From positions 120,001 through 184,000 of the forward strand of contig JAKOGI010001180.1 of NCBI GenBank assembly GCA_029747015.1: a stretch of DNA of 64,000 nucleotides, given 5' to 3'. Within the stretch, counting starts at the first letter, position 1. Every line of letters begins with the position of its first letter. This stretch comes from Carnegiea gigantea. Its lineage: Eukaryota; Streptophyta; Magnoliopsida; Caryophyllales; Cactaceae. Both the position numbers and the translations under genes were made by a program. This document shows, piece after piece, positions 1 to 11,546 of the stretch. Below the pieces are notes generated by a model. It saw only the letters and a list, made by a program, of their open reading frames with translations, did not search any database and was not told the DNA's origin.

Positions 1-31
1 GATCGCATTTATTCTTGACTTTGAAGTGAAA

Positions 32-345
32 GGGGGGGTTCGATACAATACAAAACACCCATGTTATTTGCTGTAGGGTTCATCTTTTTGTTCACCATGT
101 TCGGACTCACTGGAATAGTCCCGGCAAATTCTGGGCTAGACATTGCTCTACATGATACTTATTATGCGGTTGCACATTTCCATTATGTACTTTCTATGGG
201 AGCCGTTTTTGCTTTATTTGCAGGATTTCACGGGTTTGGTCGGACATACCCTGAAACTGACGGTCAAATCCATTTTTGGATCACTTTTTTCGGGGCCGAC
301 CCTCTTTCCCATGGGCTTATCTATGGGATTTGGATTTCCTACGCC
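32..345 (+). pseudogene. cox1: cox1 fragment, decayed (cytochrome c oxidase subunit 1)
   Basis: The translation from about position 38 reads [19 protein letters not shown] and later [20 protein letters not shown], which is the conserved heme-copper core of mitochondrial COX1, the catalytic subunit of complex IV. Only this internal part is present; the N-terminal half and the C-terminus are missing. The upstream 31 bases do not match cox1 apart from a shared G-run at the breakpoint. Inside, the stretch that should read FAGFYYWVGKIFGRTY has lost about five codons ([11 protein letters not shown]), and beyond ITFFG the match breaks up through small indels until about 345. The frame then runs on through unrelated sequence to a stop at 412-414. 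It is a non-functional recombination or duplication relic; an intact cox1 must lie elsewhere. Identity is certain, the exact 3' boundary is not. Confidence 0.9.
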
Positions 346-3300
346 CACGACAAAGGAAGGGTCCGAAGGAGTTTGAAACTAGTTCAAATAGCCTTATCTC
401 AATTCCAAGAGTGAAAAGTCTTTTTTTGAGTACTGGAGTAAGAGATATTCCTTGTCTGGTCCGTACTCAGGTAGTAGGACTGGCGTAGAAGGTCTTCCTG
501 TCATGTAGGAATAGGGCCAGTTAGGTCAGTACCAGTTCTCCCGGCAAGAGCAGATCCTTTTCCATATGCGGGGGCGAAGGAGCGGGCATCGGAGCAGGTG
601 TCAAAGCCTGCATCCATTTCCGGTCTAACCGCTTTTGCAGAAAGAATGCCAGTCCTTAGCGGTCAGGTTAAGGAAGAAGAATTTGCCAGAGCTAACAGCA
701 ACAGTCTGATTTCATTTTCTTACTCATCCTCACCCGAAGCTAATGATGAAATTCTCATTTTCTTCATTATGAAGCTAAAAAGGTTGATTTCACTCCCTGA
801 GACTGATTACCTTCGCCTGAACTACCGCGTAGTGGGTTGAATGCCAGTAGGGAAGATTCTACACCTTGATCAGACTCTTTCCTTCTTGTTCATCACTCCT
901 TGCCCTTTCTACCCTCATCCGTCAGACTAGTAAGCTGTTCAGGTACTCTGTTCTTAAGTGCTGCCGCCCTTGACCCCACCTCTCCGCTCAAAATGTGGAA
1001 CCGACTGATTGACGCTCTGGGAAAGGTGACAACTATCCCTCAACACCCCGAAATTAGACCAGATGAAGACGTGAGCGAAGGCAAGCTTTAGACTATGCTT
1101 CGTCCGCATAAATCATTTTTATAAAGGAAGAATGGGCAGAAGCAGCAAGTGACAGATAAGACTCAATTAGCAGAAAAGACTGAAACAGCTGACGGAAAGC
1201 GGAGCTCAAACTTTTCCTACGCATGCTTCAAAATAAGTGTACCCAAGTTCCTGCTTTTCATTTACCAATCATCTAATGACGGGCGGATAAGACGGCCAGC
1301 ATGAGGTTCTCAGTCTCACTCCCTCGAAGATGCCCTCCGCAGGAAAGATCCCCTCACGTGGGTGCTAAGACTAGGTCGGGATCGGGGAAACTTACTTTGG
1401 CTGAACCATCCGAATCCGATGCTTCCGCTAAGGCAGCTAAGTCTTTATCATTCTCTGATCTTGGAATGTAGGGGTAATCAGAATCGGAGGCTAGAGCTTT
1501 CTCTTCCTTTTCCATTCGTCCTCTACTAGAAAGTATGGAACTTCGGAAGGAAAAGAGCTTCTTACTGCCTCGGTCTTAGCCCAAGAACTGCTTCCCTGGT
1601 ACCTTTTCCATCCCGGCGCTTGGCGTGTGGAAGGGCTACTCTTGAAAGGCTGACTTTCAAGGTATATTCTGGAAAGTCGCCCTCGACCCCCGTAACGCAA
1701 CTAACCGTTTTATTGGAGACCTACCGAGCACTGAGCGAATCACTTGACTAACGGTAACGGGCTCCACTAACTGACTTCACTTTTGAGCGTACCAAACTAG
1801 CCTTTTTCCCGAAAGAGATAGATGGAACTCAACCTGTAGACGCTCTAACGTCTCTCTCTGGTCCTTGCTCTGATCGACTTGCCCGGAGTCCTTGTTCCCT
1901 TCCTTGAACCGCCGGAAGCGCTGATCTCTTCAGATTCCCCATCTGCACAGCCGAAAGCTTGCTTGAAAGACTCACTTCTTTTATCCCCTCTCTTCCTTGA
2001 CAAAAGAAAAAGCTCGCTTGAAAGTCTTCACTGAACCTGCGAAAAAGAGTTTCCTCACGAAACTAGCTATGGTAATTGCACTCCCGCTTTAGTCTTTCTG
2101 ATCCCCATACCCGTAAGCTACCTTAGCCTCTTTCTCGAGTCAGTATTCGGATCTGTCTCCTGCCTGACGTTTAAGGTCCGTTTAGTACTTCTCGCTTGCT
2201 CCTTCTTGCGTGCGAGGAAATCTAGTTTCAATGGCAGTGGTTTGACACGAGAAGATGAAGGTGATTCCTGAATACAACCTTTTTTATTTCACTGCTTGAT
2301 GGTTTACTTCCTAACCTACCTAACTTCAGTGAAATAAAGGAAAGAAGGCGAAGAAAAAGAAAGCCTACTCTCAGATGCGAGATTGCTTCTCAAAGGAAGA
2401 AAAAAAACACGAGGCCCGATAACACAGGGAATTGGTCGTTGATTCAATAGCCAAGGAGTCCAATTGAAGCGGTTAGTTACTCTATAACTAACGAAAAGGT
2501 AATTCCTTACTTCAACAAGTGCTACCCACGAATCTAATCTCAGTCGAATGCTCCTTAACGCGTCGAAAGAGTGATTCAGCTACTGATACATAAGTCACTT
2601 TATTCCTTAACTCGTTTAAGGTTAACCCAGGATATTTAGACGGCATGAGCTCTAGTCGCCCTAGTAGGATTAGGATATAGTTAGCCTTACATCCCTTGAG
2701 ATGTCCATCAACTCCCACTAAAGACGCAAGATCCAGCTACCAACTCGGCACTCAACCGGCCCCTATCAACAACGGAAGTGAGCTAAATCTCTGAAGTGTC
2801 CTCAGGGGCAAGGAAAGGTACGGAAGAGCTTGTGCCTTAGTCTACTCCCTTTTGGCTAACAAGCAACTTATCATTAGCTAGTTAAGGAGCCCCATTCTAA
2901 AACGACCAGATGAACTATCTACCCGACGGTGGATAGCAAATTGTTCATCTCCTGTCAAGTCTATTTTGTCTATTTTTGATGTACTTGCTTTTTTTTTCTT
3001 GGAAAGTATAAGCCTCCTAACGTACCAACTCGTAGATAGATATCCAACGTAACATGGTTAGTCCTTGCAGGAGTATAATGATTGAATACGACGCGAGCCG
3101 GGAGTTGTAGGGAATTGACTCAAAGATCTCCCGCTTGTAAGGCGGCTTTTCTGTCTGCACCACGGTTATTTTATTGTTCCCGTCCTTGTTGACTCCTTTG
3201 AGGGAGGAGTTAGTCATCAAACTATTACCAAGCTATAAACTTTGTTTTTGGAAGTAAGGCGGTATATAAATAACTAAGTAATAAGGAGTTTGGTAGGGTC

Positions 3301-4605
3301 TGTTCCCGGGATGAATATTAATATTCTTCTTTTCTGGACTTTAGTTACGGTAGCATTATTAACCTATTTCTATTTGTTTGGTAAGATTATATGATAATGA
3401 GCTTCTTTTCTTACCTTGTGAGAGAAGCGGATTCGTTGGAAACCTAAATGTTAGCCAGGAAGCTTTAGTCAGATTAAGATTAATATGATCGATGCGATCT
3501 TTTTGGATTGGGTTATTGGGATTACCACAGCATCAGCCATAGGGGCCTGACTCGGAGATCCTGACGAAAGTAAGAGAATATATAGAACCGCATGAATCAG
3601 AACAAGGCTCGCTGTTCCCTTTGTTTTCTGTACCTTTTCTCCTAAAGGGAATTTCGAAGTCCATCCAAGATTCGAAGTTGGTCCTATTCCATGCAAGCTT
3701 GCATAACCAGGCCCATTTCATATTCTACATGCTTAGCGAATGCTGGCAATCGTCGTATGTTACTCAGGGATATTGACGTAATAGCTTTTGGCTTGGTCCG
3801 AGGCTTTCCTAAACCTGTGAGACTTTCAAGCTCGAAGTAGAGGACAAGGACATAATTTTTTAGGAATTCATTCCCCGTCAGGGTTACATCATTGGTTCTA
3901 AAGAGAATTTTTGTATTTCAAGGTGACAAAGTATAGACAGTTTGAATGCCGGGGGTGACGAAGACAGACGGGTTCATCCGGGTTAAACAAGAAGTTCTCA
4001 GTCAGGTGGAAAGGGATTGGTGGACGGGGCTAAGAAGTCTCTGAAAAGAAGGCCGCCGGCTCTAGACCAAGCTCTTCTCTCTTACTATATTTTCTCTATT
4101 AACTGATCCTCCTTACTGGCACCTGCTCTACTCTAGCTCGCTCGACTGCCCGTTTTTTCAAGGGCATCTTCTATATGGACAAATAAAAGAGTCCTGCTAT
4201 TGTTACATTTTCCGCTGGTGCTGGAAAGGCAAAAAATCGTTTCTGTCAAGGGATCTGAGAAGACCCACGATACAATCCATTCGAACGTCACCAGAGTTCA
4301 ACAAGTGATTGTTACATTCAAATAGGAAATTTATTGTACATTCGGTTAGTGCAAAGCAAGTTCCACTCAGAATCCTAGTAAAAACAAGAAGACGGATAAT
4401 TCCCAATAGAATATGAGTCATCTTTTTCAGTCCCAAAGTGCGCTCTTATACTCTCCAGCCCTTGACTTTAGAGAACTGGCGACATTTTCTCATACCTTTG
4501 CTAAGCATGTCCTTGAGGGCCTCAATGACGTCACCCTCGTTGCAACAATTGGTGACATAGGGGGGATAGCCGGACAGAGAAATTAGCCTTCACGGGGCTC
4601 CCATA
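346..4605. other. Gene-free stretch
   Basis: I find no standard mitochondrial gene, tRNA or rRNA here on either strand. Open frames are short, lack family motifs and look like chance. The only structures noted are a 12-bp inverted repeat at 2283-2338 and a 27-codon hydrophobic micro-ORF at 3311-3394, described under findings. Confidence 0.6.
2283..2338. repeat. Inverted repeat, 12-bp stem
   Basis: TTTATTTCACTG at 2283-2294 is the exact reverse complement of CAGTGAAATAAA at 2327-2338, with a 32-nt loop. It could fold as an RNA hairpin and stabilise or terminate a transcript, but no gene ends nearby, so a role is speculative. Confidence 0.6.
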
Positions 4606-4633
4606 GGGTCTATTCCACCAACATCAACTGAGG
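4606..4633 (+). repeat. Direct repeat I, copy 1 (28 bp)
   Basis: A 28-bp stretch beginning GGGTCTATTCCACCAACATC is identical to 5041-5068, in the same orientation and 435 bp away. Short direct repeats of this size are common in plant mitochondrial DNA and can mediate rare recombination. Confidence 0.8.
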
Positions 4634-4716
4634 GACCAATCGCAGACTGAAAAGAGATCCTTTATAGCGCTGCTGACACAGGCACGGCAGCTTACCCAGA
4701 GAAGACAGATAAAGAA

Positions 4717-4746
4717 GGAATTGCAAAAGCCATTGCCGCTGACTAA
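4717..4746 (+). repeat. Direct repeat II, copy 1 (30 bp)
   Basis: The 30-bp stretch beginning GAATTGCAAAAGCCATTGCC is identical to 55433-55462, about 50 kb away in the same orientation. A short shared phrase (CCAACTCGGCTT) also follows both copies further downstream (near 4791 and 55588), suggesting both come from a larger duplicated segment that has since diverged. Confidence 0.8.
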
Positions 4747-5040
4747 GCCCTACTTTGAATAGGGAATAGTCTTCAATACTACCTTATGCCAACTCGGCTT
4801 CTTGAAGGAAATAGACCGTATACGACTTGCAAGACTTATCACACTCAAAAGTGCAGAAAGAATGATAGAATACCAGAGGTAGTCAAAACTAGACCATGCC
4901 TCTATGATGCCAAGAATTCGACTTAGGGGCTGGGGGAGTAAAAAGATGAATGAGGCCGATGGGTAGGTCTGCTAAACTGGACCGCTAATGGGCAGTCTGT
5001 AAAGCTTGAAAGGACATAGCGAGAGACGGAATGGGCTTAG

Positions 5041-5068
5041 GGGTCTATTCCACCAACATCAACTGAGG
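5041..5068 (+). repeat. Direct repeat I, copy 2 (28 bp)
   Basis: Second identical copy of the 28-bp sequence at 4606-4633. No gene lies between the two copies, so recombination would remove or duplicate only about 435 bp of non-coding DNA. Confidence 0.8.
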
Positions 5069-8000
5069 CAAGAGCGTCTTTCACAGCTGATTCAAGAACA
5101 GCCATTCTTATTATTTTATTCTCCCGGGATCAGAAGCAGAAGGCTAGGCACCAAGGCTACGAAACTAGGCTATGAATGCAGAGATAACTCGAAACTCCTA
5201 AACCTAAGGCAGCCTTTCTCCTTATTATTTCTCTTAAATAAGAGATAGCACCAGCCTAATCCAAGAATGTCGATTCTTCTCTTTCTTCATACTTTGGCTA
5301 TGAAAAGCAATCCGCCCAATGAGCTACGGCTAGATGAGCTAAGGCCAGGGGATTCCTCTCTATAAATTAAAAAATCAAAGAAGACAGGATCTTCTACTTA
5401 TTTATATATGCCAACTGCAACTGATTCCAAAAGAGCAAGAGCAGCTTGCCCAAGAACAAGAAAGAGATATGCGAAATCAACCAAGACAAGCACACCGCAA
5501 TCAACAGGTAATCCCGCATCTGATTGTTCATTGAGTGCGGAGGAAGCAAATGTAGAAAAAGAACAAGCAAGAAATGGATAGGAAGCAATCTTTTCTCTTA
5601 GTGAGTATGGTAATCTGGATAGGCAGTCTGGTGGGAGATAGAATCCCACCTTTCGTTTGTGGGTATGAGTGTATCTTGATAGCCCATGATCAAAGAGATA
5701 GGTATGATAAATTCAAATGATAACGAAATTAATTGAAGGATTCACTCGCGTACCGTGAAAACGGTTTACGTAAAGCATGTCATGCTGTGTACGTCCTGAT
5801 CGCAAGGTCAAGATGTATCCCAAAAGGGGCAACAATGGTGGCTTGCTTCTCTTTGGGCCGTCCATGGGACAGGATCCCTGGTCTAAGAGAGGATAGTATA
5901 CTACTGTCAACCCCACTCGGTTAATGGAAGGATTAACACGAGACCAAATGACACCTTAGGGTGCATTCCTTATGTCAAAGGTGTCACCATCATGTCGATG
6001 TTGCGGAAGTCATTATTGAAGGTTAGTCCAATTATTTCAGGACTGAACCACTCATTCGTAGGTGTATCCCCCGGCCCCATATGAAACTTCCTTATCCTCG
6101 TCTTAGGTCTTAGGACGCTCCTTTCTAATATAAAGAAGGCTCGAAAGCAAGCGTAACGGAGCCCAACTAGCTCACTACGACAACGAACAAGAACGACTAC
6201 GCTATGAGTGCTCGCTTTGTATAGATAGCATTGCAAGCTCTTATAGTCGAGCAGTGCTCACTAGTCAAGTTGGGAAGGCCCAGCGAACTGTATTGGTTGG
6301 GTTCTTCCTGAGTAGACGACAAGAACATAGGACGGGGGTTAGATTCTTTGCCAGCATTCGCTAAGCGTGTATAATAGTCAATGGGTCTGGCTACATGAAC
6401 CATTGCAACTGCTAGTCCTTCAAGACGTATTGAAAGCAGCACATCAATCAAAGAATAGACCAGACGCAATAGTAGCAATAGTGTGCAAGAGCTACGTCCG
6501 AACAAGGGGAAAGGCGACCCGCTTCGCTGAACTTTGAACTCATCATTCAGAGCACTCACTGCACCCGATAGCGTAGGCAAGCGATCTCAACAAAGAAGCA
6601 TAGCTCAGTGACGACTATCAATTTACTAAGAGAAGAAAGATCGGATTGTAGGCGTCATTCAAGGTATGCCTAAAGGTATGCCAGTTTATTGATTCTACTC
6701 AACTTTCCAGATTGGCTTAGTGTTACATCTATCAACTGACTGAGCTTCCTTAGCTGACTGGGCTTTCAGCGCTGAGTTTCTTCACAAAGTGAGTTACTTC
6801 ACTCTGGGACTAAGAAGTTTCTCTTCATCACGGGGCGCATTCGTCTATCGATCTTAGTCTTAGAGAAATGGGTGGTAGCCACTACGTCAAGAGCAAATCG
6901 AATAGAGAGCGAAAGAGAAGATTGCCTTTTCCTCGATGAGTTGAAGGTTTGTGACTCCTTCTCTTCGACCGTACCTTCTTTCTTTAGTAGCGAGTCTAAC
7001 TTTACAGATATCATTTATTTTAACCATGACTTGACTGGTGGGAGAGAAAGTCTCCGCGATAACTCACTAGACGGACAATCGACCCTAGGGAGAGACCCGA
7101 TTCAGCCTGGGAACATTACTTCCTATAGTGGCAGGTAATTATGGGTTCTGCCGCACCTGATTCCCGAGAAACCATCACATCAATGAAGGAATGCAAGTGT
7201 AGTTTTCACCAGATCTAATGTCTGATTTCGACCTTGATCTATTTGAAACGAACTGCCCTACGTTCAATAAAAAGAAAGACTGTCTGGCTGTAGCCATGCC
7301 GAATGGAGAAGGAGGGGCAAGGTCAGACCGCTGCTGGTAGCCTTAATTGGGTGGCGCGCTATAGATCGGATCCGTCGTAGCTATAGGCCCTGGAAGACGG
7401 CCCTACCGGAGGAAGCGGGTAGGGTGAATCTCCGTAACGATTATAACGACTTAGCTAACCGTTGATTCAATGTCCTCTTAATCGGGGCACCGGTTTTTTT
7501 CTTGTTCTCAACTAGGTCTTTTCACCTCGTGGTTAAACATGAGGAAATGCTCATTCTGTACATCTCCTCGTCAATCTGTGCATGAGCTTCTGGGCTATGT
7601 CTCGCTTACCCTGTTTAGTAGAGATCAACTGCTTATACTGGAATTAAGATCAGTTATCCAAGCCTCGGGCTTAATCCGTATAATGGTTATCAACTACTGG
7701 CATTGTGCGGTAAGATTTCTTTGACATAGAAGGATGTCCCTCGGAAGGTTTAGCTACGTCCTGTAAGAACTTGCTACAAGCGGGCAACTTACTACCTCTC
7801 TGTTTCCTCTTCATATATAGTTGATGGACTTAGTCTCATCGTATAAGAAACGGGTCGGTGGGCAAGTGAGCTGATCTCGCCTTTGTTGATCCGCTTGAAG
7901 AGAGTTATCACGACCCTGCTACATCGCGATCATTTATTCCCAAGCAATAGAGAATACAAAGCACACAAGGCGCATGATGAACAAGAGTAGCTTCCCGTCC

Positions 8001-9895
8001 CTTACTCCATTTCTTGTCTTAAATAGAAAAAAGAAAATAGTCGCCTTCTCTTCATTCTTATTCCTAAATACCGGACCTAATTGGTTAAGTTGGGGCAGAT
8101 GAAGAAAGAAAGCGCTTTTCAAGTCTACAACCACACGAAATCAGGCTTCACCTTAGCTACTAAGAGGCTTCCTCTGGCAACGACTTTCATTTTTCCTTTG
8201 ATTGAATTCTTACCGGCATACGCGTTGAGCATCATTCTAACGCGTTGAGCTTTCTTTCTTCCCCTTGTTAGCAATCCTCTTTGGTTTCTTACATGACATG
8301 ACAGCTTTCGAAGCAAGCTAGTCAAGCAATAACAGCGGGATCAGGGAATGTGAACTCAGACAGTACGGGAAGAGCCGCCCAAAACACGCTACACCCAAGA
8401 AACAAGGTAAAAAGTAAGTCAAAGACATAAGGAGAAGTCAAGTACACGCCGTCCCTGGTAGACAAAGAGGCAGAGTAATGCCAAAACTAAAAAAATTTAC
8501 GTTGCTTCACAAGGACACGAGAAGAGCGTTCCCTGAGGATATGACCCAATCCTCTTTCCGGCGAGTCCAGTGGAAACCTAGGTAGGGCCTTTAGTTGAAA
8601 ACGAAGGATCAATAACACCATAAATTTCCGTAAGACCCAGCAAGCCCTTTACTCACTTTATAGAGTTTAGACCCTTACCGCGGGTAAGCGGATTTTGCAT
8701 TTAATCCTATTCCAACTTTCTATGATATTCGAATAAGCTCCGGGGAGGAAGGCGCTTGGAGGCATATCTTGCATCTGATCGTGGAAAGAAAAAGCGCTTT
8801 TCTTTTGTGATAGTCAAAGAACCCAAAAATTGAACTTTCTATTCTTTTTACCTGCATTTTACCTTCAATAAGATGACAATCGAAAGAATGACGCGTCCCC
8901 CCTTTATGCTAAAAAATTAGGACCTTTCTTTTGAATATTGAAGAACAAAGATGTTATTATTACTTTTATCCTTTATGGATTAGATCTTTATCAATTCAAA
9001 AATGGTCTGACTTCGTCTTTTCTTTCTTTCCTTTGCTTTCTCATCCACGGTAATTTTATGGGCTATCTACGTATCCCTCATGTATGATATGTAAATAGTC
9101 TAAGCGAGGAGTTTTTATGATAGAATAAGGTCTTCGTAGTTCATTTCAACTTCCTTCATAAATCAAACATGAAAATTCTTCAGCTGCTCGAAATTAACTG
9201 GATGCATTCTCTATTCCCATCCCTTTTCTACTTATTGAGACTCTGTTCTTTCAGTAGGAAAGCAGTAGTCACATCCTTTCTTCTAGTTCTATATCCTCGT
9301 CGTTCAGTCAGTGATCGAGTGGCATTCTATGAAGAAGCGAGTCCATTCCATCGAGCTTAACATGGTGAAAGTTTTCAAGCTGCCCTCTTTCTTCAAACTG
9401 AAAAAAGCGTCGCCCTTTCGTTCCTCTCCCGTTGGTCGAGCGTCTACAAACCTTGGCTCCCAAAATCTTTCTTATAGGCGAGGTCTCTCGAGCCTACTGA
9501 ATTTAGAATCTAACCACGTTCACGCGAAAAGCAGAAGACAAAGAAGACTTTCGCTAAAGACGAGCCCCGGGATCAGAATATGAAGGAAAGGCCAGGCACT
9601 CAGGCTACTTTACTACGCTATTCTTCCCATCTTCCTTTGCAGCCAGGTTTGAACGCCTTTGGGTGCATTCCCGGTAAGGTAGTAAGGAAAGGAATTTATC
9701 CCCTCCTCATCTCTATCTCTCCCCACCGAAAACGTGGTCACACCTTACAAAAAGCACCAATAGAAAGCGAACCCTCGGTCAATCGAACCACGGCTAACCA
9801 TGTCATGAACAGAGTTCCTTTTCGCTAAAAGAGAGCAGCTCCCCTCCCTACACTAATAGACAGGCCTCCCCCAGTCTCTTCGAGAAATTGCAGCT
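5069..9895. other. Gene-free stretch
   Basis: No recognisable gene or RNA. Short open frames on both strands (for example an 88-codon frame at 6872-7138 and a 127-codon minus frame at 6197-6580) show no motif or homology I recognise. Around 7340-7470 one plus-strand frame stays open for about 45 codons with ordinary composition, but I cannot assign it. One arm of a long-range inverted repeat lies at 9470-9494. Confidence 0.55.
9470..9494 (+). repeat. Inverted repeat III, arm 1 (25 bp)
   Basis: The 25-bp stretch beginning TCTTATAGGCGAGGTCTCTC is the reverse complement of 40323-40347. Recombination between the two arms would invert the intervening 31 kb, which contains the trnC-trnN-trnY-nad2 and nad4L-atp4-ccmC clusters. 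At 25 bp such events would be rare. Confidence 0.75.
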
Positions 9896-10593
9896 ATGTT
9901 CGGTGCCTCCTTCTTCACTCCGGGGGCTTCCAGTAGTCAGCCTCCTCCTCAAAAAATTCCTAATGCTCCAGCCTCTGATCATACCAATGAAGAATCGTGA
10001 GTGTCTCTGTTTCAAGCACTCAGGAACCAATTGGGGCAGGATTTGAGGTCAATTACCTCCTCCGAGATTGAGGTTCTTTCGATCAGATGGACCTTCTCTT
10101 CAGTCACCCCGAGTTATCTTCCCGCCATGTCCCAGTCATTCGGGAGCTATCGGAAATATTGGATGATCATCACGACTTTGCTTCTATCCCAGGACGCAGG
10201 GATGCGATTATGAAAACCAAGGAGTGCCTCGTTCTGCTGCTTGCCTAAGAATTGTATGTCCGAAAAGGTGGGATCTGGACGTGAAGCACTACGGGCCTGG
10301 GTCGGCTCCCGGTTGATATCGCGAATCTTAAAGAGAAGATACCGCAGCTGATTGTCCCACTAGCAGAAGCAAATCGGGAACTGGGGCGAAAGAATTGGAA
10401 TGAAATTTGCATTGCACTATTAAAGGAGAAGACCAGCAAGTGCCATAAGAACCAGCTCATCTTCGGGCTCGACATAAATAGAAAAAAAAAAGATTCGGCA
10501 GTCCAGGAAACTCCACCAAAACCGAAAAGTTGTTCTGAAGAGGTTCTCCACAACGACGATTTGAAGCGGAGAAAGAGTCAAAGTTCCGGCTAA
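9896..10593 (+). pseudogene. Decayed protein-coding relic of probable nuclear origin, unidentified
   Basis: From an ATG at 9896 the frame reads MFGASFFTPGASSSQPPPQK, a Ser/Pro/Gln-rich start. It shifts frame near 10080, and from 10087 one frame carries MDLLFSHPELSS, then IRELSEILDDHHDFASIPGR, RDAIMKTKECLVLLLA, a TAA near 10247, ELYVRKGGIWT, a TGA at 10282, and a further 102 codons rich in Lys, Glu and Leu to the stop at 10591-10593. The three parts read as one continuous protein of about 230 residues broken by two stops and one frameshift. The C-terminal part (LKEKIPQLIVPLAEANREL and following) looks like a coiled coil. No mitochondrial gene has this sequence; the style resembles plant nuclear transposon-associated or uncharacterised proteins. 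That it once coded is fairly sure, its identity is not known. Confidence 0.6.
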
Positions 10594-10750
10594 CACGGCG
10601 TTTTTAATTTCCAAAACTTCTCTTTCCCCGTTAATATTAAGTGTCGCGATTTAATTCACGTGACACTGTTTCAATCTCAACAAGAAGCTGACGAACGGAG
10701 CACTCGTACCGCATTTCTTTAATACTCAATCTATGTCTATTCACCACATA

Positions 10751-10824
10751 GGAACCGGCCGGATTCGAACTTACTTTGAAAAGTAAAAATCAAACTCATG
10801 CCTTGCCCGTCGTGCCACAGTTCC
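10751..10824 (-). other. tRNA-like element (t-element) or degenerate tRNA
   Basis: Read on the minus strand, a 74-nt segment begins GGAACTG and ends CGGTTCC, which pair as a 7-bp acceptor-like stem with one G-U. It contains a D-loop-like GACGGGCAAGGCA and a typical T-loop GTTCGAATCC. The anticodon arm is not convincing: the central part instead folds as a perfect TTACTTT/AAAGTAA hairpin and the T stem pairs poorly. I cannot assign an amino acid. Such t-elements are known in plant mitochondria as processing signals for RNase P and RNase Z. It may equally be a dead tRNA. Confidence 0.35.
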
Positions 10825-11225
10825 ATTTCAATCTCTTCAGTCTTTCTCTCAATGACTACTATGAAGCGTCATCGTCTGACTCTTTGTTCTCTTCTCTCCC
10901 TTTCTGCTTCGAATCGTCCGTTGATCTTTTTTCTCTTATTCAATGGGCGTCGACCTACTGAAGCATTTGAACCCGCAGACTGGGAATTGGCAGTTGCTTT
11001 AGCAGCTCCGGTAAAGGCAGCATTCATAGCGGATTCTCTAAGACCGGTTGAAATCGATACAGTTTCAGGATATGATTCAGCAGGAAGGCGTTGAAACTAC
11101 TGGAATGAAATCTGCAATAAAAAGTCTTCCTTCCCGATATGGACCTAGTGCCATCCCCGCAGAACCAAAAGAAAGGCTAACAGGGGATTCGTCTGTCAAA
11201 CCTGCCTCAAAAAAGAAAGAACCCG
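10825..11225. other. Gene-free stretch
   Basis: Plus-strand frames here contain phrases with the same composition as the open frame downstream (for example a run with AAPVKAAFIADSLRPVE near 11005 and TGDSSVKPASKKKEP near 11190), suggesting that this 400-bp interval and the next one form a single frameshifted relic. No family is recognisable. Confidence 0.35.
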
Positions 11226-11546
11226 GACGCTGCTAAAGTAAAGGAAAAGAAGTGCGGATCCGCCTTAGACAAGGCACAAGGGGAATCCTACGAGAAAACA
11301 GAAAGAAAGACAGCGCATTCCCTCACAGCCAATTCTTCTTCAATTGCAGAAGCCATTCTAACAACTGCAGAATATGCAGGGGATTCTGTCAAAGATCCGA
11401 CAACAGGGGATTCGATGCCATCTTCACAGCTCCATGTCAAAGCAAAGAAAAAGCTCCTTGGACTTCCCTATCCGTATGGCCGGCCAATCCATGACAACCC
11501 CACAACAAAGAGTAAAATGCCAAGCCCTTTTTCTATTCAATATTAA
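11226..11546 (+). pseudogene. ATG-less open frame, likely eroded coding relic
   Basis: A 106-codon frame stays open from 11226 to the TAA at 11544-11546 without an early ATG. It is rich in Ala, Ser, Thr, Lys and Asp and contains similar short phrases (AEYAGDSVKDPTTGDS) echoing TGDSSVKPAS in another frame about 40 bases upstream, as if one protein had been split by a frameshift. It ends LGLPYPYGRPIHDNP and KMPSPFSIQY. I do not recognise the family. It may be part of a low-complexity, repeat-containing nuclear protein, or a chance frame. Confidence 0.3.
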
